Shown: positions 1 through 12,192 of the stretch, one piece after another
Position numbering within the stretch: the stretch's first letter is position 1
How the letters are laid out: each line of letters begins with the position of its first letter
DNA from: Cyclina sinensis
Taxonomy: Eukaryota; Mollusca; Bivalvia; Venerida; Veneridae
DNA length: 64,000 bases
Direction: 5' to 3'
Assembly: GCA_012932295.1 (NCBI GenBank)
Contig: JAAONU010000019.1
Span: 21,213,908 to 21,277,907, forward strand
Translations under genes and position numbers: made by a program
The notes under the pieces: generated by a model
What the model was told of the DNA's origin: nothing
Database searches by the model: none
The model's input: only the letters and a program-made list of their open reading frames with translations

Positions 1-369
1 TAGCCATTACTAACTGTTACAAGTTTTCAACATACTCAAGTAATTTTTGACTGGTAGTCCCAAGGGTTTATATCTTTTGGAATTTGGCTGAAATTGTTTT
101 CATTAAGTACTGCTATAAGGGTGTTTCCCTTATTTTTTTTCTGTAATTATTCTAAGTTTTCAGAATGAAAGCTTGATATGTTTTGAGTTATAGAACTAAT
201 GCTTCAAAAAAATAACCCTTTCAGTTTCTCAAGTGATTGCAACATAAATCAGTCTCAGATTTTGTTCATGCCTAGCTTTTAGTGAAGCCCAGCTCACGTC
301 AATATTCATGCAGTTGTTTTATTTTCATTCAAAATTCATGTCATAATTATTTCAACATATATATTTCAG

Positions 370-450
370 CTGCTACAGGAAGAGAGTTGGTAGATCTGAA
401 GGGATTAGAGAGTTTATCAAGTCTGAATACAAAGCCCTCGGTCCTATCTT
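370..450 (+). CDS. SLC13 exon (cytoplasmic loop segment)
   Basis: Acceptor ...atttcag before 370 and donor gtaagt at 451. Reads CYRKRVGRSEGIREFIKSEY then KALGPI, matching the basic loop with the (E/Q)YxxLGP motif of SLC13 proteins. It enters with one base of a split codon and leaves with two. No earlier exon is visible in 1-369, which reads as intron. Confidence 0.88.
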
Positions 451-3400
451 GTAAGTACTGAGAATATTTCATGGAGTTGTTACAAGAGTGGACAAAGAAT
501 TTTAGTGAAATTTTTATTCCCAGTTACTCACAGTAATTTTTATTTTTATGCAATGCTTTCAGACCTTAGAGAATATAAAGTTTCAAAAGGTCTAATGAAA
601 AAAATGGTGGCATTTTTTAAAATCTTACAAGGTATCCCTGTTCTTAAATATCTATTGGTGCTCATGTGAGCACAGTGTATGATTGGTCTTTATCTGACAT
701 CAACTTTTCAGCTTGTGAACACTCTAGAGGTCACATGAAACTTGCTCAGAATGTTTGTCCTGATGATCTTTTAGATGAGTTCAAAATCAGGTCTTGTGAG
801 TTTAAAAACTAGTTCATCAGCACAAAAGCATAAAAGCAAAAAAAAAAAAATCCTTGTGAACACTCCAGAGTCCACATTTTTGACATAGTCCTAAAGATAT
901 TCAAAACTGGGTCACATTTGGTAAAATACTAGATCACCAGCTCAGACTGATTGAAAACTTAGGGAACACTCTAGAGTTAACAATTTTAGCCCAATGTTCT
1001 TGACAACTGGTGAGAATGTTTGTCATGAATGATTTTTCAGATACATGTATGTTCAATATGGGTTACTGGGTTAAAAAGCTTGGTCTCCAGCCTAAATCAA
1101 AGAAAACCTTGTCAACACTTTAGAGACCACATCTTTTTATCCAGTCTTAATGAAACTTACTCAGAATGTTAATTTGATCATCTTTTGGATAAGTTTGAAA
1201 CTTGGCCATGTTTAATTATTAACTAGGTAATCAGCTCTGATAAGTAGCAAAGTTGTGAACACATCAAAGATCACAATTTTGGCCAGATGTTCTTGAAACA
1301 GAATTTCTTTCTTGATGATCTCTTGGATCAACTGGGTGTTAATGTACTTGTTTTAAAATTGTTGATTTGGGTACAAGAATATAGGTTTTTTTTGTTTAAG
1401 GCAAATGGCAGATTTATGCTAGTGACTGCTTCTAACACACAAATAATGAACAAGATCTGTCTATTAACAATAATTATAGCAAGTAAGTTGTACACTTGTA
1501 TGCAGGTTTCCTGAAATCATGGTGATCACCCTGTTTGCGGTACTGATCATTCTGTGGGTGTCTCGAGATTTGGGTGGTGCTGGAGGCTGGGGAAACCTCT
1601 TCAAAGACAAGTAAGCCACTATAGCTTTGACTGCCTCTTTTTGAAAGTAATATCTGAATATCATACATTTACTTACAGAGAAATTTAGTTACTTAAGTAT
1701 AAATAATAGTACAAGCTATTGAATACAATATTTGATACATTCGCTCATATTTCTGCATTTGTTTTCTTCTTCAGTAAATCCTCGCCATACAAGCATCAGT
1801 ATGGATTAATATACAGGTGTAAAAACTGTATGCTCTCTAGGAAATGTACCATACTTTTTCAACTTACAGAAGTTTATCATCACTAATTGTCAAAAGAGTT
1901 TTGTCTATGATGGTATTTATATCTCCTTTGTAGAATGACTGAACAATGTTCTTGTTAGAAATTACATCAGTGTTCTGTGTGGTCAAAAATTATCAATTTC
2001 CCTCTTCTTAACTGTAACTATTAAAGGCAAGTGATACATGTAATTCACCATATGTGTTGGTAAAGCTGTATGATGTTTGAATATGTACAGCAAATATAGG
2101 TATATAATTTTTCTAAGATAATATCAGATCACAATGTTTTCTTTAACATTGACAGGTATGTCACAGACTCAGCAGCACCAACACTTGTATCAGCTCTGTT
2201 ATTCCTCATACCTGCCAATCTACCTGATTTCTTCAAGTCCAGTAAGTTGTACCACTCTGTTGATATGGTAGACTTGATTTATCCATTGCAAATACCTACT
2301 GGTAGCCTTATCCTTCATGTTCCTTAAAGTTTGTATCACAGCCATGCAGTTTAATCTGTAAATAATGTCTTTATCTTACATTATGCAAATGAATTAAAAC
2401 TGATTAATTGTAGCCAATTTGTTTTAGATAACTGGTTATAACTTTATTTATAACTGGTTAAAAATTCAAAAGAAAAGATACTACTAGTAGATTGAAGGTA
2501 CTCTGTAGATTTACTGTTATTAAAAAATGCTTGGTTTCTTTTTATCCAGAAAACCGCCCATTAATGGTACAGCCTCTTATAAACTGGAGGACAGTACATG
2601 AGAAGGTACCGTGGGGCCTGTTCCTACTGTTTGGGGGAGGATTTGCCCTCGCACAGGGTTGTAAGGTAGGCAGTATAATAGATTGTTTACATCTGTGTTG
2701 CAAGTAAGATTGTAGAAATCTTTATTTCATATGATTTCCCTAATTTCTTCGTTTAAATATAATTTGTCAAATTTACAGTTTCAAGAGCAAATTGATAATT
2801 ATTGTTCAAACTTACCTTATTTGAATTGTTGATATTTAGAAGACTTTGAGAGGATCAATATTTATCAAGCTCAAAACAGGTAAAAATAATGTGAATGTAC
2901 CAGTATTCCTCTAGTAGGATATTTACCTTTGATTATACCTTAGTACATGTAAAACTATTTTGTCTTCTGTTTCAGGAGTCTGGCTTATCAGAATCCATAA
3001 GGGAGGCCCTGACTGTGTTCCAAGATTTTCCAGTATGGTTGACTAGTTTCCTTGTAGCACTGTTAACATCATTTATCACTGAGGTGGTCACAAACACAGC
3101 AACATGTACACTGGTACTACCTATCATTGCCCAGCTGGTGAGCAATCTTGTTTAGCAGAAAAAGGATATGCTTGATTCATTACGCAATTTATAGCAACCA
3201 ACATTTTACAGCGATTTTGCTTCTGCAGTTGTATAGGACTTATAAACATCTGTTATATCAGGATTTATATATATATAAAACAACACATTTGTCTCAATTA
3301 AATCTTGGTAGTCTAGTAGTTATCAAGACACTAACTAGGGGTAGATATCTTGTAATTTTCTCCATTTAATGGTCAGTTTATAGAGTTGTACATCATATGT

Positions 3401-4947
3401 TTATCTTGACACCACAGTTCTTTGTAAGGATACAATTTGTAGAATATAAGATGTGTAAATCTGACAGACAAAATTTTTTTTCACTATAGTTTTAGAGGCT
3501 GTTAAACATAAATATATGTTACAGGCTCTGGGTATTGGAGTGAACCCATTATATTTGATGATACCTACAGCAGTGGCCACGTCCTATGCCTTCATGCTGC
3601 CTGTAGCCACACCTCCGAATGCGATGGTCTACGTGCTGGGGTACTTCTCTATGACAGAAATGGTATAAAACTACTTTTTCTCTTGAGTAATGTATTAGAT
3701 GAATAACATAAATACAATGTATATATACTCAGCACTAGGCTATACACTGTTACAATTGCAGAGATACAAATACAATGGTAATATGATTCGTCCAGAAGGA
3801 AAGAACTTCTGTGTGTTACTCAGCAAGAAAAGACCCCCTATATAGTATGTGTGTGTATAGGTTGCAACAGTGTATAAGACACACCGAAAATACAGCAGGA
3901 AATTATTGGAAATATCCATCAACTGGTGTATAAGACACAGCAAATATTTGAAAATAGATCAAGTAATATCTGATAGGTTCTTTTTTGATTATTTGTGATT
4001 TCAGAGAGAAATGATTTCTTGGATTACGACATCGTCTGAAAAGTATTTCTCATTACTATGACAATATTTCTCTAATAAATCTGATAAAAGTTTGACAGTA
4101 TGAGAAATTATCCTTTTAAATTATTTATGTAGCCTGAAAAGGGCTGATCAGGAAAACCAGTCAGAGTTTGGCTGCTGTATGCCATAATAGTTTAATTACA
4201 AAGGTCCTAAAGCTGGATGCCATCTTATCAAAGCCCTCAAACTCATCTTCACTGTCGGAGCCACTGAACTTGGTAAATTTGTCTTCTGTTATGATTGTTG
4301 GTAGGACAGTTTATGTACCGGTATATATAATGTGCATTTGATTGCTAAGTGACATGTGTTAATTGATTATGACAAGTTTTCAATCATCTCGGGTATTTAA
4401 TGTTGTCTCAGTTACTCAAGGAGTCAGCACCATTATCATTCCCAACACCTTCTTCTGGCTTATAAAAAAACCAGCTCCAACATAATTTCTTTTATTTGCC
4501 TTCCTGGGGTTGCTTTTACTATACCCACACTTCCTACTGGTAGGAGGGGGCTATACAGGAATCAGTTTGTCCATCAGAGTATGAATTTTGGTTACCAAAA
4601 CTCGGATGTTTTATTGAGTACTAGGGTTATCTGGTTTCTTTTTGCCATCCCTTATCATAAAATGTATCATCCTTTATTTACAGTTTAAAGATAATCATGC
4701 TTCCTCAGAGACAGTGAGTATTAGACAGAAATCCATACTGTTTGACCTGCAAGCTGTATTTTTCCATTTTACATTTCAGATTCGGGCTGGCTTTGTCATG
4801 AATGTTTTATCGGTGTTTATATTAACCCTTGGAGTGAACACCTGGGGTGCCGAGTATTTCAGTTTGAGAACACTTCCTGCAGAATTCATTGAACAAGAAG
4901 TTACAACAGTCTTTGACCTGAACAGTACTGTTACCATGGCAACATGA
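370..4947 (+). CDS. SLC13-family Na+/carboxylate (or sulfate) cotransporter, C-terminal half, 7 exons
   Basis: Gene-level entry for seven exons: 370-450, 1506-1610, 2156-2241, 2550-2665, 2976-3137, 3525-3662 and 4780-4947. All have GT-AG borders and compatible phases, and together give about 284 residues ending in TGA. Members of this family move di- or tricarboxylates, or sulfate, with sodium across the plasma membrane. The evidence is the VPWGLFLLFGGGFALAQG segment, the TEVVTNTATCTLVLP segment that carries the second SNT-type sodium/substrate motif, and SYAFMLPVATPPNAMV, which fits the SLC13 family signature. The end has VNTWG followed by a short tail with an N-S-T sequon, as in vertebrate SLC13A2/3/5. 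The first half of the protein lies left of the window, so the start and the exact paralogue cannot be set. Carboxylate transport is likelier than sulfate from overall resemblance, but this is inference. Confidence 0.93.
714..1350 (+). repeat. Degenerate tandem repeat, about five 100-145-bp units, in an SLC13 intron
   Basis: Repeating phrase CTTGTGAACACTCTAGAG..CACA, then AAACTTGCTCAGAATGTTTG, a GATGATCTTTTGGAT segment and AAAACTAGGTCACCAGCTC. Units start near 714, 851, 960, 1108 and 1255 and are clearly diverged. It is typical molluscan interspersed repeat material, and no coding potential is credited to it. Confidence 0.7.
1506..1610 (+). CDS. SLC13 exon (transmembrane segment)
   Basis: Acceptor tgcag before 1506 and donor gtaagc at 1611. 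Reads FPEIMVITLFAVLIILWVSR then DLGGAGGWGNLFKDK. This is a hydrophobic membrane span followed by the (R)xPGxxxGW-type loop of SLC13 transporters, here RDLGGAGGW. The phase fits both neighbours. Confidence 0.92.
2156..2241 (+). CDS. SLC13 exon (DS-A membrane segment)
   Basis: Acceptor gacag before 2156 and donor gtaagt at 2242. Reads YVTDSAAPTLVSALLFLIPA then NLPDFFKS. This matches the family pattern of a conserved Asp-Ser followed by a hydrophobic span ending in (I)PA. It ends with one base of the next codon. Confidence 0.92.
2550..2665 (+). CDS. SLC13 exon with GGGFALA motif
   Basis: Acceptor atccag before 2550 and donor gtaggc at 2666. Reads a short loop (NRPLMVQPLINWRTVHEK) then VPWGLFLLFGGGFALAQGCK. 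The WxxxxLLFGGGFALA block is one of the most conserved stretches of SLC13 proteins, at the re-entrant hairpin of the second half. Ends on a full codon. Confidence 0.95.
2976..3137 (+). CDS. SLC13 exon with second SNT-type motif (T-N-T here)
   Basis: Acceptor tttcag before 2976 and donor gtgagc at 3138. Reads ESGLSESIREAL, a hydrophobic span, then TEVVTNTATCTLVLPIIAQL. In known SLC13 proteins this second re-entrant hairpin carries S-N-(T/V/P), which helps form the sodium and substrate site. The serine position is threonine here (codon ACA). All 54 codons are open. Confidence 0.95.
3525..3662 (+). CDS. SLC13 exon with the family signature
   Basis: Acceptor ttacag before 3525 and donor gtataa at 3663. 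Reads ALGIGVNPLYLMIPTAVA, then TSYAFMLPVATPPNAMVYV, then LGYFSMTEM. The S-x2-F-x2-P-x2-x3-N-x-M-V spacing matches the sodium:sulfate symporter signature exactly. The exon is in phase 0 at both ends. Confidence 0.96.
4780..4947 (+). CDS. SLC13 terminal coding exon
   Basis: Acceptor atttcag before 4780, stop TGA at 4945-4947. Reads IRAGFVMNVLSVFILTLGVN then TWGAEYFSL and a short tail ending LNSTVTMAT. The last membrane span followed by NTWG is typical of SLC13A2/3/5-type proteins. The N-S-T sequon in the tail matches the known extracellular, glycosylated C-terminus of the family. Confidence 0.94.
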   Translation: MRAGFVMNVLSVFILTLGVNTWGAEYFSLRTLPAEFIEQEVTTVFDLNSTVTMAT

Positions 4948-5510
4948 TACATTGCCGTAGTGCAAAAGATGGTTTCAGTGTAAATGATAGACCACAATTG
5001 GCACCATAAAACTGGTATGATCAATGATGAAGGTTGTAAACCAGTGACAAGAACCTGATTTTGAAACTACATGTAAATATAGCTAAGAGATACTTTCACA
5101 GATGACATCAAAGTATGTAAATGTGTCCTGCGTAATCTTTGATTAAGCAGCTACCTGTGTAAGACAGACAGTACTGATATTGCCAAAGAGTTAGTGTTAA
5201 ATGAAAACTAGCCTACTGTAGTATAATGTCTTGACCACTTTAGTTTTAGCTGGATACTACTGTAAGTATGGTGGTCAGCTAGCATGAACAGACCCAATAT
5301 CAAAAACTTATTTGATGAATAAGTGAGACAATATTCTCTATTTGTAAAAATGTTTGCCATGCAAATGAGTTATCGGAAAATGAAATTTCAAATAACACCT
5401 GTATGTAATAAGAATTATTGAAATTAAAAGTTTATATTTTGACTAAATTACATGTGTCAAAAATGTAAAAAGGTAGTTGAGAATTAATAAAAACAAATAG
5501 ATGTTGTTTT
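4948..5510 (+). other. SLC13 3' untranslated region
   Basis: AT-rich noncoding sequence after the stop, running to a canonical AATAAA at 5486-5491 followed by a T-rich/GT-rich stretch suited to cleavage and polyadenylation. The end point is inferred from that signal. Confidence 0.7.
5486..5491 (+). terminator. Poly(A) signal AATAAA of the SLC13 gene
   Basis: AATAAA about 540 nt after the stop codon, with a GTTGTTTTTTTC stretch shortly downstream. It is the first canonical hexamer in a good context after the coding end. Confidence 0.65.
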
Positions 5511-6099
5511 TTTCTTCTCATGTTTATTTTCATAAACTTGTGAGGCCAGTGCTTGGCTCTGTTTGGTCTTATAGTATAAATACATCATAATGTACAGTAA
5601 CTGCCAAAAAGCTCAAAACAACATCAAGATCTGTATAAGTCAGAACTTGATAAATAATTACAGTTTACAACATAAGAATGTGACAAGAACTTAGACAAAA
5701 CAAACACAACAAGATTAATGCTATACCCTTCAAATGGAAAAAAACTTTATTCTTGTTTAAAATTTGTTCTTTGTAAGAAACTTAAAAATTTGATTGAAAA
5801 CATTAAAACAACACAAAAAATAATTTCAAACTTACTGAAAACAAGTGAAAACATAGAAAAAAAATCAACTTTAGATCACAGTTAGAAAGACCCAACTAGT
5901 CTCAACAAAAGTCTAAAAAATCCATAAACCAAGTATGCCTGTAGAAAAGTATATTCCTTTTAACACAAACAATCAACACTGCTGATTCACATTAATTAAA
6001 TCACCATTTAATACATGAACATGACTGCATTAAAGGAAAGCATTTTTGGTAACTACCTTTACATCATAAACCCAAAATATATAGATAACAAGAATATCG

Positions 6100-6490
6100 G
6101 AAGCGCCAATCATGGCAATGTGTGCACCCCAAATTTACCTTGTACATACTTTGGTTATTTTGATAAGGTGTGAAGCATGCTCCAATTATCCAATGGAAAC
6201 AGGCTAATACTATGCAAATCTTCTGCTAGTGAAGCTTCAAATAAAGTTATGTTAAAATTCAAGCCTTTGGTTCCTGAGAAAACATCCCGAAAATAAAACT
6301 GCTCTAATTTACAATAGAAGAATCAAAACCACATAAAATTCATCCAACTTGATTATTCCTAGCGAAACTTCAAACAAAAGTTTTATTCAAACTATTGGTT
6401 CCTGAGAAACAGTTCAGAAAAGAAAGGCAAATGGACTGACTGACAGACCACTGTCTATATACCCCCACCCCCTTGGGAAGCATGACATAG
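6100..6490. repeat. Interspersed repeat, tandem-core type
   Basis: Two or three diverged copies of a phrase with AAACTTCAAA...AAAGTTTTATT...GGTTCCTGAGAAA, ending at a CTGACTGACAGACC...TATACCCCCACCCCC tail. Related text (CTCCTGGTTCCTGAGAAATA) recurs at 44110-44150. The tail resembles those of the tandem-core elements elsewhere in the window. Confidence 0.55.
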
Positions 6491-7162
6491 ATATTAGTGA
6501 AACTGCAATACACCGGACAGGCATTTCCAAAATGATCATATTTTCTTGTAACATAGGGAAAGTAACAAAAATGAAGAAACATTTATACAGTTTAATATAT
6601 TGTTGCCAGGAAACATGAATTTTCTTAAATCTGTGATGGCCGACAAATTGTTCTATATTGGGTGCATTTACTACTTGGCAAGAAAATCATGTGAGGACAA
6701 AGTAATAATACTTCAAGACATTCTAGAACAAATACTGGTAAGAAAAACATGTATTCTATAAACATTCTCACCTGAAGTGTGTAGAACTGTAAAAATATAT
6801 GTATCACAAAACTACAAATTCTATAAATGCATTAAATAAACTGTGTCTGTACACAGACAGTAAAATGTATCTTCAGAATTAAGCTGAAAATACCTATCAA
6901 AATTATGAAAATGACAGATCAGAAAAATCAGTATTTATTGTAGTAAGTGTGTGTAAAAAAGTTAGTCAACAAGTGTTATAGAATGTGAAAAGTATAACAA
7001 TAATAATACAAACAAAAAAATCGTTTTAAAGTGACTGAATCACAGAATTTAGCTTAATTCTTTTTTCTTGAAAGTTAAAGAAATGTTGATATACTATGGA
7101 AAAAAACAGGATTTAAGCTTCTACAAGTTATGAAAACTGAAGAAAAAGAATTTGATTTTAAT

Positions 7163-7236
7163 AGGATTCAAAACCATGTCCTTCCAGGTCTGTAAAATTA
7201 GGGGCAATGACCTAGACCACTGAGCCACTACGGGAT
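7163..7236 (-). repeat. tRNA-like SINE head
   Basis: Read on the - strand, GTAGTGGCTCAGTGGTCTAG is A-box-like, and GGTTTTGAATCC lies about 50 nt later like a B box. The arms are too poorly paired for a working tRNA, so a tRNA-derived SINE fragment is the better call. Confidence 0.5.
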
Positions 7237-8034
7237 GTTCTTTACAAATTTCAAAATTAATATAAACAAAGTACTTACCCCGTGACTAACAGGGTAAATT
7301 TTTTACCAATAAAAGTGTGAAAAACTTTATATTAAGATGTGTTTCTGTATCAAAGACTGAGACAGTAATTTAGTTTAGATAAGTTTTTCAAAACTACAAC
7401 CAGAATTTTTACATACATAAACATTTTCTTTTTTATGCATTGTCTACCCATCAGTGAGACAGTCGCTTTAAAGATTCTGATTCATGTAATTCTGACACTG
7501 TGAAAGAAGTGAGAAAACAACTTTCAAGTAATGTAATAATAAATTGAAGTGAGAAAATACTTCTAAAACTCCTCTGAATTGATCAGATCTAAGTACAAGT
7601 AATTTACAATTTGATTAGCATAAAGCATGGCAGATGTTTTCTTCCAGTTATCTGCACTTCGGGGGAAAAAAAAACATAAAATATAAAGACTAAGGTGGAC
7701 TTTATAAATCTGTAGTTACTGTTTAAGTAGTATCTCACAGCACAGATTTTATCACTTGAGGGACTCGCTCACCCCAAACGAAATGTACACAGGAGTATCA
7801 GTCTGCAAGCCTTCAAAGTAACCTAGCAGGAGAATAGATAAAAGTCCAAGATTTGACATGTCTTGAAAATCTACTATGAGACAAACACTGGTGCTGAGCT
7901 GAGCAAAGTATGACTCACCTTGTTTACTATTTTGCTTTATTCACATCAACACATGTATGGAATAGCAGACAAAAAGGTGCAGGCATGTAAAAATATTATC
8001 TTTAACAGTTACTCAAGACCATTTGTACAAAATG

Positions 8035-8132
8035 ATGTACAATTAACTGGTATATAATGACAACTTACAGATACTTATGCAACATGTACAATTAACTGGT
8101 ATATAATGACAACTTACAGATATTTATGCAAC
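8035..8132. repeat. Two-copy 49-bp tandem repeat
   Basis: Unit beginning ATGTACAATTAACTGGTATA, at 8035-8083 and 8084-8132, differing at one base. The long repeated block of the assembly (8133-11622 and 11723-15206) begins exactly at the end of this tandem. Confidence 0.85.
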
Positions 8133-8602
8133 AGATACAATAACTACCATCACCATTACATTAAGACTATACTAAGATACACAAATTTTTAACAAAACAA
8201 CAAACAGAATTTTGCAAATAAATGCTTTTTATAAAAGATTCAAATCATAAGCATCACATGCTTAATTTGTCAATAAAATGTTAAATTATATTGTATTACA
8301 AAACTGGAAACTGAATATTACTACAAGTCAGAGGCTCAACATTACATACAGACTAACTTTCTTGAACTAAAAATGTATAATACACATACCATAATAATTA
8401 TGAGAATATCTGACTTTTAAATCTGAAGACATTTTTGTCCTTTATAGATTCTTTCCCTGATAGCTCCAACTAATTTCTAAACTCATCAAATTCAAATGAT
8501 GAAACTTTTGTCTCCAATCACATAAGCACACACATATCTTATTTCAGTAGGTAAATAGTAACTTGCTGTCAAGCAAAAAGGCAAAAGAAACAATAACTGT
8601 CA

Positions 8603-8915
8603 CTGGAAGATGAAAAAGCCCCTCAAGTTATGATTTGACCTTTGACCTTGTCCAAAGCAGTGTTGTGTTCAAGCATAAACTAAATCCATTTACTAATAAG
8701 GAATTTATCTGCGATTTTAAAGTTTTTTGACTGCTGGAACATTCAGGTCAAGGTCATTCTGGGGTCAAGGTCAAACAAGTACATGTCTTTAGAAAGGTCT
8801 TGTCCAAAGGGGTGTTGTGTTCAAGGGTGAAGCAAATCCATTCCCTAATAAGAAAGTTATGGGCAATGTTAAAGTTTTTAGACTGACCGGTCAAAAACTA
8901 TATGCCCTCCTTCAT
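8603..8915 (+). mobile_element. Decayed tandem-core element (left copy)
   Basis: Starts GAAGATGAAAAAGCCCCTC and ends AAACTATATGCCCTCCTTC. In between are two diverged units with GACCTTGTCCAAAG, GTTGTGTTCAAG and AAAGTTTTT. It is a worn relative of the element at 9830-10494. The same copy lies at about 12193-12506 in the duplicate. Confidence 0.65.
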
Positions 8916-9829
8916 ATATATGAAACAGTTCCTAAACTGCATACTGATCGATAAAGGTGAAATATTATAACAAAAAATTGTAAACAGAACATTTCTGTGT
9001 ATTTAAATTTCAGAGAACAAAAAACCCTTGCCTTAAGTATAAGATACCGCTGAAACAGTTTTCCTAAATGATACTTAATCATAATACTGACAAATAACAT
9101 ATACCATAATTAAGCTATATACATGGAACTAGGCCAGTAATGAAAATAAACATTAGTTATTCTAACACAGAAAAAATTAGTTTTGTAAATGTTTTCCTTT
9201 TTAAGCTTTGAGTTTTACCTGAAGATTTAGCTTAAGCACTATGGTAACTCAGCTGGACTAGTCTGACCATTCACCTTCAAGAAACCACTTGAACTGAAGA
9301 GTTAATATTGTCATCATCATAAATTTTGAATATCACAATATTGTAATGACCACTAACTAACTGTATAACTACACTCAAAGTTTTCAATTATATGTGAAAA
9401 ATACATGTAAAGTACCAACACTAGACTCTATCTAATGACAGATATTTTCTCATTTAAACAGTTCATTTATTGATGTGCACTGAGACCCAAGACAGTAAAG
9501 AAACAAGCTCTCAAAAAGTGGAAACCTGACTGACAAGGCTTAACTATGTTACCCAATAACCAAACAGGACTTAAATTCTCATAAACAGGCAAGGGTTCTA
9601 CAAGTCATGTTCATATAAATTCTATTGCACTCTATTCTATAGGTCCTGAAAGTAAAGGAAGAAGTCTTAAAAATCTACAAGTATCTGTTGTCAATCCACA
9701 GTACTCCTTGTACCTACAGATCTAAGAACTGTAATATCGCAAAGAATAACAAACAACTGTAAATACAATAAAAGAACAACTAAAAATAGTAAAACAAAAG
9801 AAAACAAGAAATGTCACTATAAGATGACA

Positions 9830-10494
9830 ATGCCCCCGAACGTGGTGCTTTGACCTTTGAACTGAGAACCAGTCATTCAGTGGTCAAGGTCAAATAAATA
9901 TAGGTCAGTGGGAAAGTCTTATCCAAAGGGAGTTGTGTCCAAGTATGAAGTAATTCCATTTACTTATAAGGAAGATATGGGCAATGTTAAAGTTTTTGAA
10001 CAATTGGATCTTCAAGGGGAAGGTCATTCAGGGGTCAAGGTCAAACAAATATAGGTCAGTGGGAAGGCCTTGTCCAATCCAAAGGGGTGTTGTGTTTAAG
10101 TATGAAGTGTATCCACTTACCAATTTGGAAGTTATGGCCAAATATTAGTTTTTTGACAATTGGATATTCAGGGGTCAAGGTCAATAATTAAAGGTCAGTG
10201 GAAAGTTCTTGTCCAAAGGGGTGTTGTGTCCAAGTATGAAGTAAATCCACTTACTAATAAGGAAGTTATGGGCAATGTTGAAGTTTTTGGACAATTGGAT
10301 ATTCAAGGTAAAGGTCATTCAGGGGTCAAGGTCAAACAAATAAAGGTCAGTGGAAAGGCCTTGTCCAAAGGGGTGTTGTGTCCAAGTATGAAGTAAATCC
10401 AATTACTAATAAGAAAGTTATTGCCAATGTTAAAGTTTTCGGACGGACTGACGGACGGACAGTTCAAAAACTATATGCCTCCCTTCGGGGGCAT
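9830..10494 (+). mobile_element. Non-autonomous tandem-core element with 11-bp TIRs (left copy)
   Basis: Bounded by ATGCCCCCGAA at 9830-9840 and its exact inverse TTCGGGGGCAT at 10484-10494. The core has four units of about 139-153 bp, each with GGTCAGTGG, CTTGTCCAAAGGGGTGTTGTG and GGTCAAGGTCAA. A GACGGACTGACGGACGGAC tail precedes the right end. There is no protein. The layout resembles the pearl/Helentron-type elements known from bivalves. Confidence 0.8.
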
Positions 10495-11563
10495 AAAAAT
10501 GAAGTACACATGAAAAAACAAGGTAAAAAAGTAAATAACTGTGTTTTCAGGAATATATAAATGCAGTTCAGTAAGGGAGAAACAGACAAGATGACATTTA
10601 AATACACGCAAAAAATCTATATACTTCCAATAAATTTTACAAGAAAGATACAAAAATCAATACCTTATTTGCCAATATTATGCAAATATGCTGTTGGATA
10701 TATATGTATATTATTTATGCATCATTGCACTTATTTCAACCCATTCAGTCAAATTATGAAAAATGTAGAAATGTAAACCAGAAAAATAACTTTTTAAGTG
10801 AATCTGTACATGTAAGTCACCGATAAAATTTACACATTTGGCACCTTTTTATACAACTAGCAAAAGCTAAGAAAGAAAAACATTATGAGAAGTACAGTGG
10901 CCATGATAAATTACAAAGAATCAAAAAGTACCATACAACACATCCAGTCATCTTCACAGAATGTAAACCTTTGCTTTAACATCTGTGGCAGGGCTTATTA
11001 ATACAAGACCTTTTGTAAACTGCAATGTCAAGATACCGGAAAAAAAATTACATACCTTAAAAAACACACCTGTATAATCTTCGATTTTCAAAGCACAAAC
11101 AGGTAACAAATGAATACAAACACAGTAAACTGTGATGTTAGAGATTAAAGTTACTTTTTGTTAAACAGATCTGACCAACAGATAATACTGAAACTCAGAT
11201 CACAACTCAGTGACAAATCTGATTTGTACAACTGCTTTTAAAACCTGGAGTCTAGGCAACCTCTTCAGATACATCCTAACATCCAATTTTCCTACGTCTT
11301 CTTTTTTGATACTGCTCGATAAGCAAATAATGACACTGTAAAACATTTCATCTGTGTATTACCTGTACAAGCTGTTATTTTGTGTTTTGATTTTTTTTTT
11401 CAACCACTGTTGACTTATCATTCAAAGTCATTCTTATATATGACTGAGCATGCTTTATCAATAGACCACACCTATCTGTAGCACTGGGCATTCCTTGTAT
11501 CAGTAAATAACCATGTTAACAACATGTTAAACTGCTGAATTTGTATGTTTCCCTACGTCTCCT

Positions 11564-11622
11564 TCACTTGTAAGACTGTTTAACTAGATGTGAGAAGTAG
11601 CTGCCCTCTTGTTTCATGAGTG
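11564..11622 (-). pseudogene. Truncated duplicate of the ABCC terminal exon
   Basis: Carries the last 18 codons and stop of the ABCC protein (LMKQEGSYFSHLVKQSYK) and is cut off by the N gap. It is the same text as the end of 15148-15288. It should not be counted as a second gene without proof that the duplication is real. Confidence 0.85.
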
Positions 11623-11722
11623 NNNNNNNNNNNNNNNNNNNNNNNNNNNNNNNNNNNNNNNNNNNNNNNNNNNNNNNNNNNNNNNNNNNNNNNNNNNNNN
11701 NNNNNNNNNNNNNNNNNNNNNN
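11623..11722. other. Assembly gap of 100 N
   Basis: Exactly 100 unknown bases, the usual placeholder for a gap of unknown length. The same sequence lies on both sides of it. Confidence 0.99.
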
Positions 11723-12192
11723 AGATACAATAACTACCATCACCATTACATTAAGACTATACTAAGATACACAAATTTTTAACAAAACAACAAACAGAAT
11801 TTTGCAAATAAATGCTTTTTATAAAAGATTCAAATCATAAGCATCACATGCTTAATTTGTCAATAAATGTTAAATTATATTGTATTACAAAACTGGAAAC
11901 TGAATATTACTACAAGTCAGAGGCTCAACATTACATACAGACTAACTTTCTTGAACTAAAAATGTATAATACATCATACCATAATAATTATTGAGAATAT
12001 CTGACTTTTAAATCTGAAGACATTTTTGTCCTTTATAGATTCTTTCCCTGATAGCTCCAACTAATTTCTAAACTCATCAAATTCAAATGATGAAACTTTT
12101 GTCTCCAATCACATAAGCACACACATATCTTATTTCAGTAGGTAAATAGTAACTTGCTGTCAAGCAAAAAGGCAAAAGAAACAATAACTGTC

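Larger units (their letters stand above)
8133..11622. repeat. Left copy of a 3.5-kb near-identical direct repeat
   Basis: Matches 11723-15206 nearly base for base, with scattered 1-3-nt indels and a few substitutions that cluster in the last 350 bp (about 11240-11570). It runs directly into the N gap and ends inside a copy of the ABCC terminal exon. Either a real tandem duplication or, more likely, an uncollapsed haplotype at a scaffold join. Confidence 0.9.

Noticed and set aside
10160..10776. Short frames on + that recur identically at 13748-14364
   Set aside because: Translated repeat units and flanks present twice because of the 3.5-kb duplication.
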